54,651 bases of DNA from an uncultured Clostridia bacterium (GTDB taxonomy: Bacteria > Bacillota > Clostridia > TANB77 > CAG-465), in contig CAOYAN010000013.1 of NCBI GenBank assembly GCA_948562205.1, positions 1 to 54,651 on the forward strand. The letters are read 5' to 3'. The position numbers and the translations under genes were made by a program. Shown piece after piece: positions 40,972-49,350 of this stretch (the first letter of the stretch is position 1; each line of letters opens with the position of its first letter). The notes under the pieces are model-generated. The model saw nothing but the letters and a program-made list of their open reading frames with translations, was not told the origin of the DNA and ran no database searches.

Positions 40972-40982
40972 CATCTCCACCA
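40972..40982. repeat. attR core
   Basis: CATCTCCACCA, identical to the ssrA 3' end at 30474-30484. The bases before it (TTTTGT) differ from tmRNA, so the 11-bp shared block defines the crossover. The host chromosome resumes after it. Confidence 0.85.
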
Positions 40983-41060
40983 TATTGATAAGAAACATTT
41001 GATTTTATATATTTTGGATAATAAATATATTTTTACATTATTTGGAAAGGTGGAATAAAT

Positions 41061-41474
41061 ATTATATATAAAGGATATAAAATTAGAGTTAGATGTATTG
41101 ATTGGGAACAGATAGATATATTAGATAAATATTTGGATATATTTACTTCTTATATTGTATCTGAAAAATTAATTGGACTTGGTATGAATTGGATGGATGA
41201 TTATTTTGAATATGCTTTGGGAGTTATAGATGATGAAGAAACATTATACAAAATAAAATCTATTGATTTTTCTAAAACAGATTTTAAAACAAGTTATGTA
41301 GAAATTAATTTACCTGATTTTAAGGAATGGAAAACATTTAAAGGAAAAGATACAGATTTAAAACAAATATATGAAGAAGAAGTTGATTGTTATAACGAAC
41401 CTTATGATTATGAATTAGAATATATTGATAGCAAAGGTAATTTAGAAATCAAGATCCATTATATAGATGCATAA
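41061..41474 (+). CDS. GyrI-like small-molecule-binding domain protein (AUU start?)
   Basis: A 137-residue protein if read from ATT at 41061. The second half, EWKTFKGKDTDLKQIYEEE...YELEYIDSKGNLEIKIHYID, resembles the C-terminal strands of GyrI-like/AraC effector-binding domains, and MNWMDDYFEYALGVID fits the central part. The predicted TTG start at 41133 has no ribosome binding site, and coherent coding sequence (YKGYKIRVRCIDWEQIDILDKYLD) lies before it. An AAAGGTGG site sits seven bases before the ATT. So the start is AUU, or the ATG has been lost. It is the first chromosomal gene after the element. Drug-binding or sequestering is inference. Confidence 0.5.
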   Translation: MIYKGYKIRVRCIDWEQIDILDKYLDIFTSYIVSEKLIGLGMNWMDDYFEYALGVIDDEETLYKIKSIDFSKTDFKTSYVEINLPDFKEWKTFKGKDTDLKQIYEEEVDCYNEPYDYELEYIDSKGNLEIKIHYIDA

Positions 41475-41523
41475 TAAATATTAAAAGATAAAAATTTAGT
41501 TTTTGTGTATAAAGGAGAAAGAT

Positions 41524-42066
41524 ATGGAATTAATAGATGTTTTAGATGAAAATGGTATATTTACTGGTGAAGTTTTACCAAGAAGTGAAATACATAAAAG
41601 AGGACTTTGGCATAGGGCTATTGTTGTTGCAATAATAAATGAAAATAATCAAATATTATTACAACAAAGAAGTGAAAATAAAGAAAAAAATGCAGGAATG
41701 TGGGATATTTCAGTTGCAGGTCATATATCTGCTGGACAAGATGCATTATCTGCTGCAGCACGTGAAATAAATGAAGAAGTGAGTGTATTACTTGGGTATA
41801 GAACAGAAATAAAAGATTTTAGATATATGTATTGCTTTAGAAAAGAAGAAAAATTTAGAGAAGATTTTATAGAAAGACAATTTTATGATTTCTTTATACT
41901 AAGAACATCAGGTATAGATGACAAAACTCTATATTTTCAAAAAGAAGAAGTTCAGGCTGTTAAGTTTGTAGATTTACCACAAATTCAAAAAATGATGGAA
42001 GAACATGTAATAGTAGAAAGACCAGAAGTGTATAAGGTTCTTACTAATTATTTGTTTAGATTTTAG
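41524..42066 (+). CDS. Nudix hydrolase, IDI-like
   Basis: A 181-residue Nudix protein of the isopentenyl-diphosphate-isomerase-like type: LWHRAIVVAIINENNQILLQQRS (about 33-55), then GHISAGQDALSAAAREINEEVSV (Nudix box about 72-94). The first Glu of the box (G-x5-E) is replaced by Gln, but the REINEE metal ligands remain. It should hydrolyse a nucleoside-diphosphate-linked compound, unknown which. The ATG at 41524 follows AAAGGAGAAA. It is the first of three Nudix genes in the next 3.5 kb. Confidence 0.85.
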   Translation: MELIDVLDENGIFTGEVLPRSEIHKRGLWHRAIVVAIINENNQILLQQRSENKEKNAGMWDISVAGHISAGQDALSAAAREINEEVSVLLGYRTEIKDFRYMYCFRKEEKFREDFIERQFYDFFILRTSGIDDKTLYFQKEEVQAVKFVDLPQIQKMMEEHVIVERPEVYKVLTNYLFRF

Positions 42067-42074
42067 AAATAAAT

Positions 42075-42108
42075 TAAAAACTCGAACTTTAAAAGGTTTG
42101 AGTTTTAT
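42075..42108 (+). terminator. Terminator after the first Nudix gene
   Basis: AAAACTCGAAC / GGTTTGAGTTTT (one G-T pair) followed by ATTATAT. Confidence 0.7.
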
Positions 42109-42132
42109 TATATAATAAAAATAGGAGGAAAA

Positions 42133-42618
42133 ATGAATTTAAATATAAGAAAAGCAAGTAAAAATGAAAAATATGATATACTTAATATATATAAATCTTT
42201 AATTGGATTTCCAGGTTGTACATGGAATGAAGATTATCCAGTTTTAGAAGATGTAGAAAATGACTTAGAAGATAATTCAGTATATGTAATATGTGATGGT
42301 AATAAAATTATAGGGGCTGCATCTGCTAAGAGAGATGAAGAATTAGATTATCTTGAGTGTTGGTCCAAAAAATCTAAATATCCATGTGATTTGGCAAGAG
42401 TTGGTGTATCTATTAAATATCAAAATATGGGTATTGGAAAAATGTTATTAGAATATATAGAAAAAGATGTTAAAAGTATTGGATTTGATAGTATACGTTT
42501 CCTAGTAAGTAAGAAAAATCCTAGAGCTATAGCTCTATATAATAAGTGTGGATTTTTGCCTTGTGGTGATACAATTAGATATAATGTTGATTGGTATTGT
42601 TATGAGAAAATGATATAA
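42133..42618 (+). CDS. GNAT family N-acetyltransferase
   Basis: A 161-residue GNAT: NIRKASKNEKYDILNIYKSLIG (N-terminal), LARVGVSIKYQNMGIGKMLLEYI (about 90-112; acetyl-CoA loop NMGIGK), and FLVSKKNPRAIALYNKCGF (about 126-144). The substrate is unknown. The ribosome binding site is TAGGAGG. It starts a run of five same-strand genes with gaps of 7-28 bp or small overlaps. Confidence 0.9.
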   Translation: MNLNIRKASKNEKYDILNIYKSLIGFPGCTWNEDYPVLEDVENDLEDNSVYVICDGNKIIGAASAKRDEELDYLECWSKKSKYPCDLARVGVSIKYQNMGIGKMLLEYIEKDVKSIGFDSIRFLVSKKNPRAIALYNKCGFLPCGDTIRYNVDWYCYEKMI

Positions 42619-42646
42619 AATTATTATACAAGAGAGGTATAAGTTT

Positions 42647-43243
42647 ATGAATAATAAAGAAATATTGGCAAGTATAGAGAATATGTCATCAGAAAAGAGA
42701 AGAAATTTAAAATATGATGAATTAGTAAAAATAATTAATAATTTTTCAGTAGAGGAAATAATAAATTTAAGCAATATAATTGGATATCCAGTATTTACTA
42801 GACTTTGTATGGACAAGCTAAAACACAAATTTGTATTATTACAAGATGGAGCAGCTGCAATAATAGTAAATGATGAGGGAAAAATATTATTGCAAAATAG
42901 ATCAGATAAAAATATATGGGGACTTCCTGGAGGGTGTCAAGAATTAGGTGAAAGATTTCAAGATACAATTATTAGAGAAGTAAAAGAGGAAACTAACTTA
43001 GATGTAAGAGAAGAAGACTTAGAATTAATTGATATAGTGTCTGGTATGAGCAGAAAAAATGAATATCCCAATGGAGATGTAGTTATAAATAATACTGTTC
43101 TTTATTGTATAAGAAAATATTCTGGACAGTTAAAGTGGGACAATGAATCTAAGGAAATGAAGTTTTTTAGTTTAGATGAATTACCTATAAATCAAAACGA
43201 CCTTGATTTAATAGAAGTATATAAAAAATATATTGAAAAATAG
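42647..43243 (+). CDS. Nudix hydrolase with N-terminal extension
   Basis: A 198-residue protein. Residues 1-55 are a helical extension (ILASIENMSSEKRRNLKYDELVKIINNF). The Nudix domain follows: AAAIIVNDEGKILLQNRSDKNIWGLPGG, with a full box GGCQELGERFQDTIIREVKEETNL (about 104-127). Position in the gene run and the extension resemble clostridial Nudix enzymes near GNATs. Substrate unknown. The ribosome binding site is AGAGAGG. Confidence 0.88.
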   Translation: MNNKEILASIENMSSEKRRNLKYDELVKIINNFSVEEIINLSNIIGYPVFTRLCMDKLKHKFVLLQDGAAAIIVNDEGKILLQNRSDKNIWGLPGGCQELGERFQDTIIREVKEETNLDVREEDLELIDIVSGMSRKNEYPNGDVVINNTVLYCIRKYSGQLKWDNESKEMKFFSLDELPINQNDLDLIEVYKKYIEK

Positions 43244-43265
43244 TAGTAATTGTTTTGGAGGAAAT

Positions 43266-43886
43266 ATGAGATTATCTAAAATAGATAGTAATAATTTAAT
43301 AGATAGTATTATTCAAAAAATAGTTTTTGATGGTATTAAAGAGAATTTTAAAGAGGTAAGATATGGTATAGTTTTTGGAAATTCTATGCTTATACATGAG
43401 CGTGCTACTACTGCTGTTTTAGCGTATAAGGCAGGTAGAATAAAAAAGATTATATTTAGTGGTGGCATTAGTGGAGTAAGTAATCAAAATAATGAAAAAA
43501 TATCTGAAGCTATTCGAATGAAAAAAGTAGCTATTGATATGGGTGTAAATGAGTCTGATATATTAATAGATGAAAAGTCAAATAATACTTTTGAAAATAT
43601 TGAAAATAGTTTTAAGCTAATAAATAATGAAAAGATAAATAAAATAGCAATTATTACAAGTGAGTTTCATTTAAAAAGATGTATGGGAATAATAAAGAGG
43701 CAAAATCAAAACATAGAAGTAATAATGATACCATGTTTTGATGGTATGTCTGATAGTAATAATTGGTTTTTGTCAGATAATATGTATAATTCAGGTAGAA
43801 GTTTAGTTACATATGAGGCCAAACTTTTAATAGAATATGCAAAGAGTGGAAAAATATATGATTTTGATGTAAATTTAGATATGTGA
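43266..43886 (+). CDS. YdcF/SanA-like DUF218 protein
   Basis: A 206-residue protein of the DUF218 (YdcF/ElyC/SanA) family: YGIVFGNSMLIHERATTAVLAYKAGRIKKIIFSGG (about 36-70), EAIRMKKVAIDMGVNESDILIDEKSNNTFENIENS (about 83-117; the typical acidic D/E..NT motif), and IITSEFHLKRCM (about 130-141). Related proteins bind SAM or act in envelope maintenance; no membrane anchor is seen here. ATG 43266 follows GGAGG closely; the ATG at 43233 has no site. Confidence 0.8.
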   Translation: MRLSKIDSNNLIDSIIQKIVFDGIKENFKEVRYGIVFGNSMLIHERATTAVLAYKAGRIKKIIFSGGISGVSNQNNEKISEAIRMKKVAIDMGVNESDILIDEKSNNTFENIENSFKLINNEKINKIAIITSEFHLKRCMGIIKRQNQNIEVIMIPCFDGMSDSNNWFLSDNMYNSGRSLVTYEAKLLIEYAKSGKIYDFDVNLDM

Positions 43887-43893
43887 GGTTTTT

Positions 43894-44472
43894 ATGAATA
43901 AAAAATATGTTAAAGTAATGTTTGGAAATGTATCAGGTGCAAATAAAGATATAGTGTATAGATTAGATGAAGTAAATGTTGCTAAAGATTGGAAACCTAA
44001 TTTAAAAAATCCAGAAAAGATGGGTGGATTTAATTTCTCTACTGAAGATAAAATTTTAAGGTGGTTATGTAGGGGAGATACACTATATGATGTATACATT
44101 CCAGAAGATGCTCAAGTTGTTGAGTATGAAAATAAATCTGCACCACATGGTGTATTTAGAACAAATAAGATTATTATATCAAATCCAAAGACTATAACAG
44201 ATGATCTTGCAACTATATTATATTTAAAGTCAGATTTACCAGAACAATCATATTATAAAGCTTTAGCGGGACTTGCTATAAGAGGACATATTAATACTTG
44301 TAAAAAATTAATTAAAGATAGAGTAAATGAAGAAAATGTAAATATTGTATTAGAAGAAATCTCAGATTTTATAGGATCAAAAATTAAAATTCCTACAGGA
44401 AATGATGTTTTTGACGAAGTAATTAAAATATTGTATAATATAAAAAAGGAAAATGAGTGTAAAAAATGGTAG
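43894..44472 (+). CDS. Conserved hypothetical protein
   Basis: A 192-residue soluble protein. GFNFSTEDKILRWLCRGDTLYDVYIPEDAQVVEY followed by APHGVFRTNKIIISNPKTI (about 45-98) has a periodic beta pattern, and the second half is helical (YYKALAGLAIRGHINTCKKLIKDRV). I have seen similar proteins beside Nudix genes but cannot name a domain. It overlaps the next Nudix gene by seven bases, so both act together. The ribosome binding site is GAGG close to the start. Confidence 0.65.
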   Translation: MNKKYVKVMFGNVSGANKDIVYRLDEVNVAKDWKPNLKNPEKMGGFNFSTEDKILRWLCRGDTLYDVYIPEDAQVVEYENKSAPHGVFRTNKIIISNPKTITDDLATILYLKSDLPEQSYYKALAGLAIRGHINTCKKLIKDRVNEENVNIVLEEISDFIGSKIKIPTGNDVFDEVIKILYNIKKENECKKW

Positions 44473-44954
44473 AGTATAAATGGTTTAGGGAAAATGTACC
44501 AAGTAATCTTGAAGTAAAACAAGTCTATGGTATTGTTTTTGATGAATATGGTAGAGTATTCTTACGTATTGAAGATGAAAAATATAAACTTACTGGTGGT
44601 AAACCTAAAGATAAGTGTGAGAGCTATGAAGATACATTAAAAAGAGAGTTTTTAGAGGAAGTAAATATTACACTAAAAGATATCTATATGTTAGGATACC
44701 AATATGTAGATGAAAAAAATGGATTATTACCATATGCACAAGTAAGAATGATAGCAAGAATTGATAAGGTATTTGATAAAAGACCCGATCTTGATAACGG
44801 AAAAATATATAAAAGATTTTTAGTAAATAAGAATAAGGTATCAAAGTACCTAAATTATGGAAGTATTGGAGATAAAATGATTGAGGATGCAATATATCTT
44901 GCAAATAAAAAATATAAATTTAAAAATACTCTAAAAGAGGAAGAATTTATATAA
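44466..44954 (+). CDS. Nudix hydrolase
   Basis: A 162-residue Nudix protein. VYGIVFDEYGRVFLRIEDEKYKLTGGKPKDKCESYEDTLKREFLEEVNI holds the Nudix box (about 40-62; GG-x5-E..-x7-RE-x-x-EE). The N-terminal YKWFRENVPSNLEVKQ resembles the leader of other clostridial enzymes in this group. It overlaps the preceding gene by seven bases and is 15 bp from the S51 peptidase gene. Substrate unknown. Confidence 0.85.
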   Translation: MVEYKWFRENVPSNLEVKQVYGIVFDEYGRVFLRIEDEKYKLTGGKPKDKCESYEDTLKREFLEEVNITLKDIYMLGYQYVDEKNGLLPYAQVRMIARIDKVFDKRPDLDNGKIYKRFLVNKNKVSKYLNYGSIGDKMIEDAIYLANKKYKFKNTLKEEEFI

Positions 44955-44969
44955 TAGGGAGATGATTAA

Positions 44970-45716
44970 ATGGAAATGATAAATAATAAAAGTACTATTT
45001 TTCTTACTAGTGATTTAAATCACTATCATAAAGTAGATGGTAAGAAAATAGCAAATGAAATTGATAATAAAAATGGTTTAGTTGATCAATTAAAAGATAG
45101 CTTAAATGGAAATAGAGCATTGCTATATATAGCAGCAGATCCAAAAGACACAAAAAAGGTAGAAATGTACGCAAGTATTTTGTTTGAGGCTTTAAAACTT
45201 TCAAATATAGAATTTGATAATTATTATATATTAGATGAAGAAAGCAAATCTTGTGCAAAAGAATATATAGATATGGCAAATGTTATATTTTTAAGTGGTG
45301 GTAATACTTTTTCTCAAAATAAATTTTTTGATGAGATTAATTTAAAAGAACTACTTAAAAATTATACAGGTGTTATAATGGGACAAAGTGCTGGATCTAT
45401 TAATCTTGCAAGAAATGTATTTAATAGTCCTGAAAAAATGAAAGACTCTGATCCAATTTATTTAGAAGGTTTAGGTTTTACAGATATTAATGTAGAGCCA
45501 CATTTTAAATTTGAGGATAAATACTTTAATGAAGCAGAGGAATATAATAGAGAATATATTTTAAAAGAGTCTAAAAAAAGAAATATATTTGGCTTATGTG
45601 ATGTAAGTCATATAAAAATTAATGATAAAACTATTATATATGGAAAATCCTATTTAATAAGTAATGGAGAAATAAATTTGATTTGTAATGACTTTGAAAA
45701 TTTTAGATTAAAATAA
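44970..45716 (+). CDS. S51 peptidase-like protein
   Basis: A 248-residue S51/peptidase E-like protein. STIFLTSDLNHYHKVDGKK (N-terminal), ALLYIAADPKDTKKV (about 52-66), NVIFLSGGNTFSQNKFF (about 105-121), nucleophile loop MGQSAGSINLA (about 136-146), and VEPHFKFEDKYF with FGLCDVSHIKI (about 170-185 and 207-217). It is longer than the copy at 19748 and closer to the 'type 1 glutamine amidotransferase-like' branch. Last of the gene run. The ribosome binding site is GGGAGAT. Confidence 0.83.
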   Translation: MEMINNKSTIFLTSDLNHYHKVDGKKIANEIDNKNGLVDQLKDSLNGNRALLYIAADPKDTKKVEMYASILFEALKLSNIEFDNYYILDEESKSCAKEYIDMANVIFLSGGNTFSQNKFFDEINLKELLKNYTGVIMGQSAGSINLARNVFNSPEKMKDSDPIYLEGLGFTDINVEPHFKFEDKYFNEAEEYNREYILKESKKRNIFGLCDVSHIKINDKTIIYGKSYLISNGEINLICNDFENFRLK

Positions 45717-45816
45717 AAATATTTAGAAAAATACATATATAAAATAATCATTGTAGAAATGGTAGAAAACTAATTTAAATGAATAATATATATAAATTGT
45801 ATCACATAATATTTAT

Positions 45817-45984
45817 ATGAAAAAGAATGTATTAAGAAAATGTGATACTTGTATGTTTGCAGTATTTAATTATAATTTAGATTATAGATTACAAAATATA
45901 TTTTGTAAAAAAATAAATCAATCTTTACATAAGACTGGATATAGAAGATTAAAGTTTTGTAATTATTATAAAAGTAAAAATTAA
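45817..45984 (+). CDS. Small cysteine-containing protein, 55 aa (doubtful)
   Basis: A 55-residue frame reading MKKNVLRKCDTCMFAVF... with CDTC and two further cysteines (FCKK, FCNY), basic overall. It could bind a metal. A clear terminator follows (45991-46020), but no ribosome binding site is seen upstream. It lies in a 475-bp gap (45717-46191) that is otherwise empty apart from the radA promoter. Confidence 0.35.
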   Translation: MKKNVLRKCDTCMFAVFNYNLDYRLQNIFCKKINQSLHKTGYRRLKFCNYYKSKN

Positions 45985-45990
45985 GCCTAG

Positions 45991-46020
45991 ACTAGAAGAT
46001 TAATATTTTCTAGTTTTTTC
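45991..46020 (+). terminator. Intrinsic terminator
   Basis: ACTAGAA / TTCTAGT arms with a GATTAATATT loop, then TTTTTC. Confidence 0.7.
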
Positions 46021-46106
46021 TTGTAGAAAATAATCTATCTAAGTTTTGTAAATTTTGTATAGTGTTAATGTATTAGTAAAAAAGTATTTTAAATAGTCTG
46101 AAAATG

Positions 46107-46135
46107 TTGAATACTCCAGTTTAATATAGTATAAT
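46107..46135 (+). promoter_or_regulatory. radA promoter
   Basis: TTGAAT at 46107-46112, a 17-bp spacer and TATAAT at 46130-46135, about 57 bp before radA. Confidence 0.65.
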
Positions 46136-46191
46136 ATAAATACTTGTTTACTGTACAGTTTTAAAAATTATATAGAGTAGGGGGAAGAAAA

Positions 46192-47586
46192 TTGGCTTCA
46201 AATACAGTATTTTTTTGTAAAGAATGTGGATATGAGAGCGCAAAATGGCTAGGTAAGTGTCCAGGATGCAATAATTGGAATAGTTTTGTGGAGGAAAAAA
46301 TAAATAAAAAAAGTTCTTCTAAATCTAATGCTAGTAGAGGTTTTTCATCTACATTTGATAACAAGTCTAGTGTAAAGAGGCTAAATGAGATTGTTGTACA
46401 AAAAACAGTTAGAGTAAGTACTGGTTATGAAGAATTAGATAGAGTATTAGGCTCTGGTCTTGTTGAGGGATCTCTTACTCTTATTGGTGGTGAGCCAGGA
46501 ATTGGTAAATCCACTCTTATAATGCAAGTTTGTGGTAACCTTTCAAGTAAAGGAAAAGTATTATATGTTTCTGGTGAGGAGTCTGAAGTTCAAGTTAAGA
46601 TGCGAGCAGATAGACTAAATGTAAAATCAGAGGATATATTATTTTTAAGTGAGACTAATATATCTACTATTGAAGAGAAAATAGAAGAAGTAGAGCCTAA
46701 ATTTTGTATAATAGACTCAATACAAACAATGTATGATGATGAAGTTTCATCTGTTCCTGGTAGTGTTTCACAAGTAAAAGAAGTTACAGCAAGAATTATG
46801 TATCTTGCAAAAAGAAAAGGAATAACTGCGATTGTTATTGGCCATGTTACAAAAGATGGTGTAATAGCAGGGCCAAGAATTTTAGAGCATATGGTAGATA
46901 CAGTGCTATATATAGAGGGAGAGAGATTTTTTTCACATAGAATTGTTAGAGGGGTAAAAAATAGGTTTGGATCTACTAATGAAATCGGTATATTTGATAT
47001 GCAAGATGTAGGACTTGTTGAAGTATCAAATATGGCAGAAGTATTTTTATCAGATAATGTAAATCATTTGCCAGGTACTGCAATAGTTGCTACAGTTGAG
47101 GGAACTTCTACTATTCTTTTAGAAGTGCAAGCACTAACTTCTCATTCATATTATAATATGCCAAGACGTGTTGCAAATGGAATAGATTTAAATAGACTTA
47201 GTATGATACTTGCAGTATTAGAGAAAAGATGTAATTTAAATCTTGGAGCACAAGATGTATATATAAATGTTATAGGTGGAATAAAAATAGATGAACCAGC
47301 AGTAGATCTTGCTATTGCAATGGCTATAATATCTAGTTATAAAAATATTATAATTGATCCCAAAACTGTATTTATTGGAGAAGTTGGACTTACAGGAGAA
47401 ATAAGAAGTATAAACAACTTTGAAAAAAGAGTAAAAGAGATAACTAAGATGGGATATACTAAAATATTTGGAAATAAAAAACAAATAGAAAATTTAAAGG
47501 AAAATATTGATAAAAAAGTTGATCTTATAGGAATATCAACTATAGATCAAGCAATAAATTATATATTAAAGGAAGGTAGGTGTTAA
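46192..47586 (+). CDS. radA: DNA repair protein RadA/Sms
   Basis: A 464-residue RadA, a RecA-like helicase in branch migration of recombination. Zinc finger CKECGYESAKWLGKCPGC (about 8-25), Walker A GGEPGIGKST (about 98-107), KNRFGST motif (about 258-264), and a C-terminal Lon-protease-like domain with inactive site (about 350-464, FIGEVGLTGEIR). It starts with TTG behind GGGGGAAG. The stop overlaps the start region of disA. Confidence 0.95.
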   Translation: MASNTVFFCKECGYESAKWLGKCPGCNNWNSFVEEKINKKSSSKSNASRGFSSTFDNKSSVKRLNEIVVQKTVRVSTGYEELDRVLGSGLVEGSLTLIGGEPGIGKSTLIMQVCGNLSSKGKVLYVSGEESEVQVKMRADRLNVKSEDILFLSETNISTIEEKIEEVEPKFCIIDSIQTMYDDEVSSVPGSVSQVKEVTARIMYLAKRKGITAIVIGHVTKDGVIAGPRILEHMVDTVLYIEGERFFSHRIVRGVKNRFGSTNEIGIFDMQDVGLVEVSNMAEVFLSDNVNHLPGTAIVATVEGTSTILLEVQALTSHSYYNMPRRVANGIDLNRLSMILAVLEKRCNLNLGAQDVYINVIGGIKIDEPAVDLAIAMAIISSYKNIIIDPKTVFIGEVGLTGEIRSINNFEKRVKEITKMGYTKIFGNKKQIENLKENIDKKVDLIGISTIDQAINYILKEGRC

Positions 47587-47591
47587 ACTTT

Positions 47592-48662
47592 ATGCAACAA
47601 AAAGAAATATTAGATATATTACAAATGCTTGCTCCAGGTACACTACTTAGAGAAGGATTAGATAATATAGTAAAAGCTAAAACTGGTGCATTAATTGTAG
47701 TGGCAAATATAGAAGATGTAGAAGAATTGGTAGATGGTGGCTTTAAACTGCAACAAGAATTTACACCTGCTATAATATATGAGCTTGCTAAAATGGATGG
47801 AGCTATAATAGTAAGTAAGGATTTAAAAAATATATTGATGGCAAATGTTCAATTAATACCTGATCATACAATAAAGACATTAGAGACAGGAACAAGACAT
47901 AGAACTGCTGAGCGTGTATCTAAACAAACTAAAGAATTAGTTATATGTATTTCTCAAAGAAGAGGTATAATAACTATATTTAAAGGTGACTTTAGGTATG
48001 TTATAAATGAAACATCTGCTGTAATTATGAGGGCAAATCAAACTTTAGAGGCATTAGAAAAGTATAAATCTGTTTTTGATCATACATTAAATATTTTAAG
48101 TGAACATGAATTTGATGATATAGTATCTTTAGAAACTGTTGCCAATTCTATATATCGTAGTGAAATGATTATGAGAATGGATAAAGAAGTTAGAAGAAAT
48201 GTAATAGAACTTGGAAATGAAGGAAGACTTGTAAACATTCAACTAGAAGAATTAATAGCAAACGTTGAAATAGAAGAAAAACAAATAATACAAGATTATA
48301 TGTCTTCTAAAATAAAAGATAAAACGGCAGAAAATATATTAAAAGAAATTCGTAAGTTAGAGAGAAAAGATTTAATTGTAGCAGAGAAAATAATTAAACT
48401 TTTAGGATATGATATAACACCTGAAGTACTTGATTTAAATGTATCTGCAAGAGGATATAGAGTCCTTAGCAAGGTACCTAAGATGCCAGCCTATGTTATA
48501 GAAAAAATTGTAGATGCTTTTGGATCTTTACAGGGGGTTTGTAGTGCTACAATAGACGAATTAGATGACGTTGAGGGAATAGGTGAGGTAAGAGCTAAAA
48601 TAATATACCAATCTTTAAGAAGACTTCAAGAACAATATATTTTAAAAGGTTATAATATATAA
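47592..48662 (+). CDS. disA: DNA integrity scanning protein DisA (c-di-AMP synthase)
   Basis: A 356-residue DisA that makes cyclic di-AMP and scans DNA for branched structures. The DAC domain shows LAKMDGAIIVSKD (DGA, about 66-78) and the GTRHRTAER motif (about 98-106, RHR). The helical spine and a C-terminal HhH domain (about 300-350; LDDVEGIGEVRAKII) follow. ATG 47592 gives the usual length. An overlapping GTG at 47580 is also possible with the same binding site. It is coupled to radA. Confidence 0.95.
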   Translation: MQQKEILDILQMLAPGTLLREGLDNIVKAKTGALIVVANIEDVEELVDGGFKLQQEFTPAIIYELAKMDGAIIVSKDLKNILMANVQLIPDHTIKTLETGTRHRTAERVSKQTKELVICISQRRGIITIFKGDFRYVINETSAVIMRANQTLEALEKYKSVFDHTLNILSEHEFDDIVSLETVANSIYRSEMIMRMDKEVRRNVIELGNEGRLVNIQLEELIANVEIEEKQIIQDYMSSKIKDKTAENILKEIRKLERKDLIVAEKIIKLLGYDITPEVLDLNVSARGYRVLSKVPKMPAYVIEKIVDAFGSLQGVCSATIDELDDVEGIGEVRAKIIYQSLRRLQEQYILKGYNI

Positions 48663-48670
48663 TAATATAT

Positions 48671-48709
48671 GTAAATAAGCTACTAACATTACGTCAGTAG
48701 CTTATTTAC
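48671..48709. terminator. Bidirectional terminator after disA
   Basis: Perfect 14-bp arms GTAAATAAGCTACT / AGTAGCTTATTTAC with an 11-base loop between convergent disA and the minus-strand membrane protein gene. Confidence 0.85.
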
Positions 48710-48720
48710 AAACCTTAATT

Positions 48721-49350
48721 TTAAAGTATAATTATGTCAGAATTATTTGTAATATCTTTTAGCACAAAATTTGAAAATTTACCATTTGTATTAATAATAT
48801 AAAACACCTTGTATACAGTATTATCATCAGCGATAATTATTCCATAAGGGTGTATTTTTTCATATTTAAAAATTGATCTTATATTATCATTCCATACATT
48901 AAGTGTTAAACTTTCATTAACAAAAATATTTTTACTATCCTTTAAAGATTTATTATCTAGTATAGTAATTCTACTCTGATTATCATTATTAAATAAATAA
49001 TAATCAAGTATTCCCTCATTATAGTAAGTTATATCATTTTCTGCATCAAATATTAAATATGAATATCCTATTTGTATTATTGGTATTGCAATTATTAAAA
49101 TGATAGACGCAAATTGAATGAATATACAATAACCACTACTATAAAGGGTACATGTGAATAAAAAAATAAAACTAAAACAAATAACAGATAGTATATATAG
49201 TATATCTCTTAGTTGAATTGGAAAATTATAATAATCTTTATAATTTTTAAATAGTGTTTTACCTTTTATTATTCCTTTAATATACCATGGCTGCACTAAA
49301 AAAGTTGTAAGTAATCCATAAACAGCTGCAGTTGAAATTGAGATTAACAT
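48721..49350 (-). CDS. Membrane protein of unknown function, 209 aa
   Basis: A 209-residue protein with three hydrophobic segments in the N-terminal half: MLISISTAAVYGLLTTFLV, DILYILSVICFSFIFLFTCTLY and FIQFASIILIIAIPIIQIGYSYLIF. The remaining ~105 residues are soluble, with beta-like segments (YYNEGILDYYLF, IHPYGIIIADDNTVYKVFYI). The N-terminal topology recalls small clostridial ABC-linked or PH-like membrane proteins, but I cannot name the family. No ribosome binding site is obvious directly upstream. Confidence 0.6.
   Translation of the reverse strand: MLISISTAAVYGLLTTFLVQPWYIKGIIKGKTLFKNYKDYYNFPIQLRDILYILSVICFSFIFLFTCTLYSSGYCIFIQFASIILIIAIPIIQIGYSYLIFDAENDITYYNEGILDYYLFNNDNQSRITILDNKSLKDSKNIFVNESLTLNVWNDNIRSIFKYEKIHPYGIIIADDNTVYKVFYIINTNGKFSNFVLKDITNNSDIIIL

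Larger units (their letters stand above)
30474..40982. mobile_element. Integrative and mobilizable element inserted in ssrA
   Basis: About 10.5 kb bounded by an 11-bp direct repeat, CATCTCCACCA, at 30474-30484 (end of ssrA) and 40972-40982. The order is attL, integrase arm sites, int, xis, three small regulators/unknowns, a Spo0A-C-like gene, palindromes, XRE regulator, nine cargo genes with shared AAATTACAA junctions, MobV relaxase, oriT, hairpin cluster, arm sites, attR. No type IV secretion or replication initiator gene is seen, so it would need a helper for transfer (an IME, not an ICE). Integration at ssrA keeps tmRNA functional, because the repeat restores the 3' end. The integrase is oriented away from the cargo, as in other Tn916-type elements. 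Confidence 0.9.
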
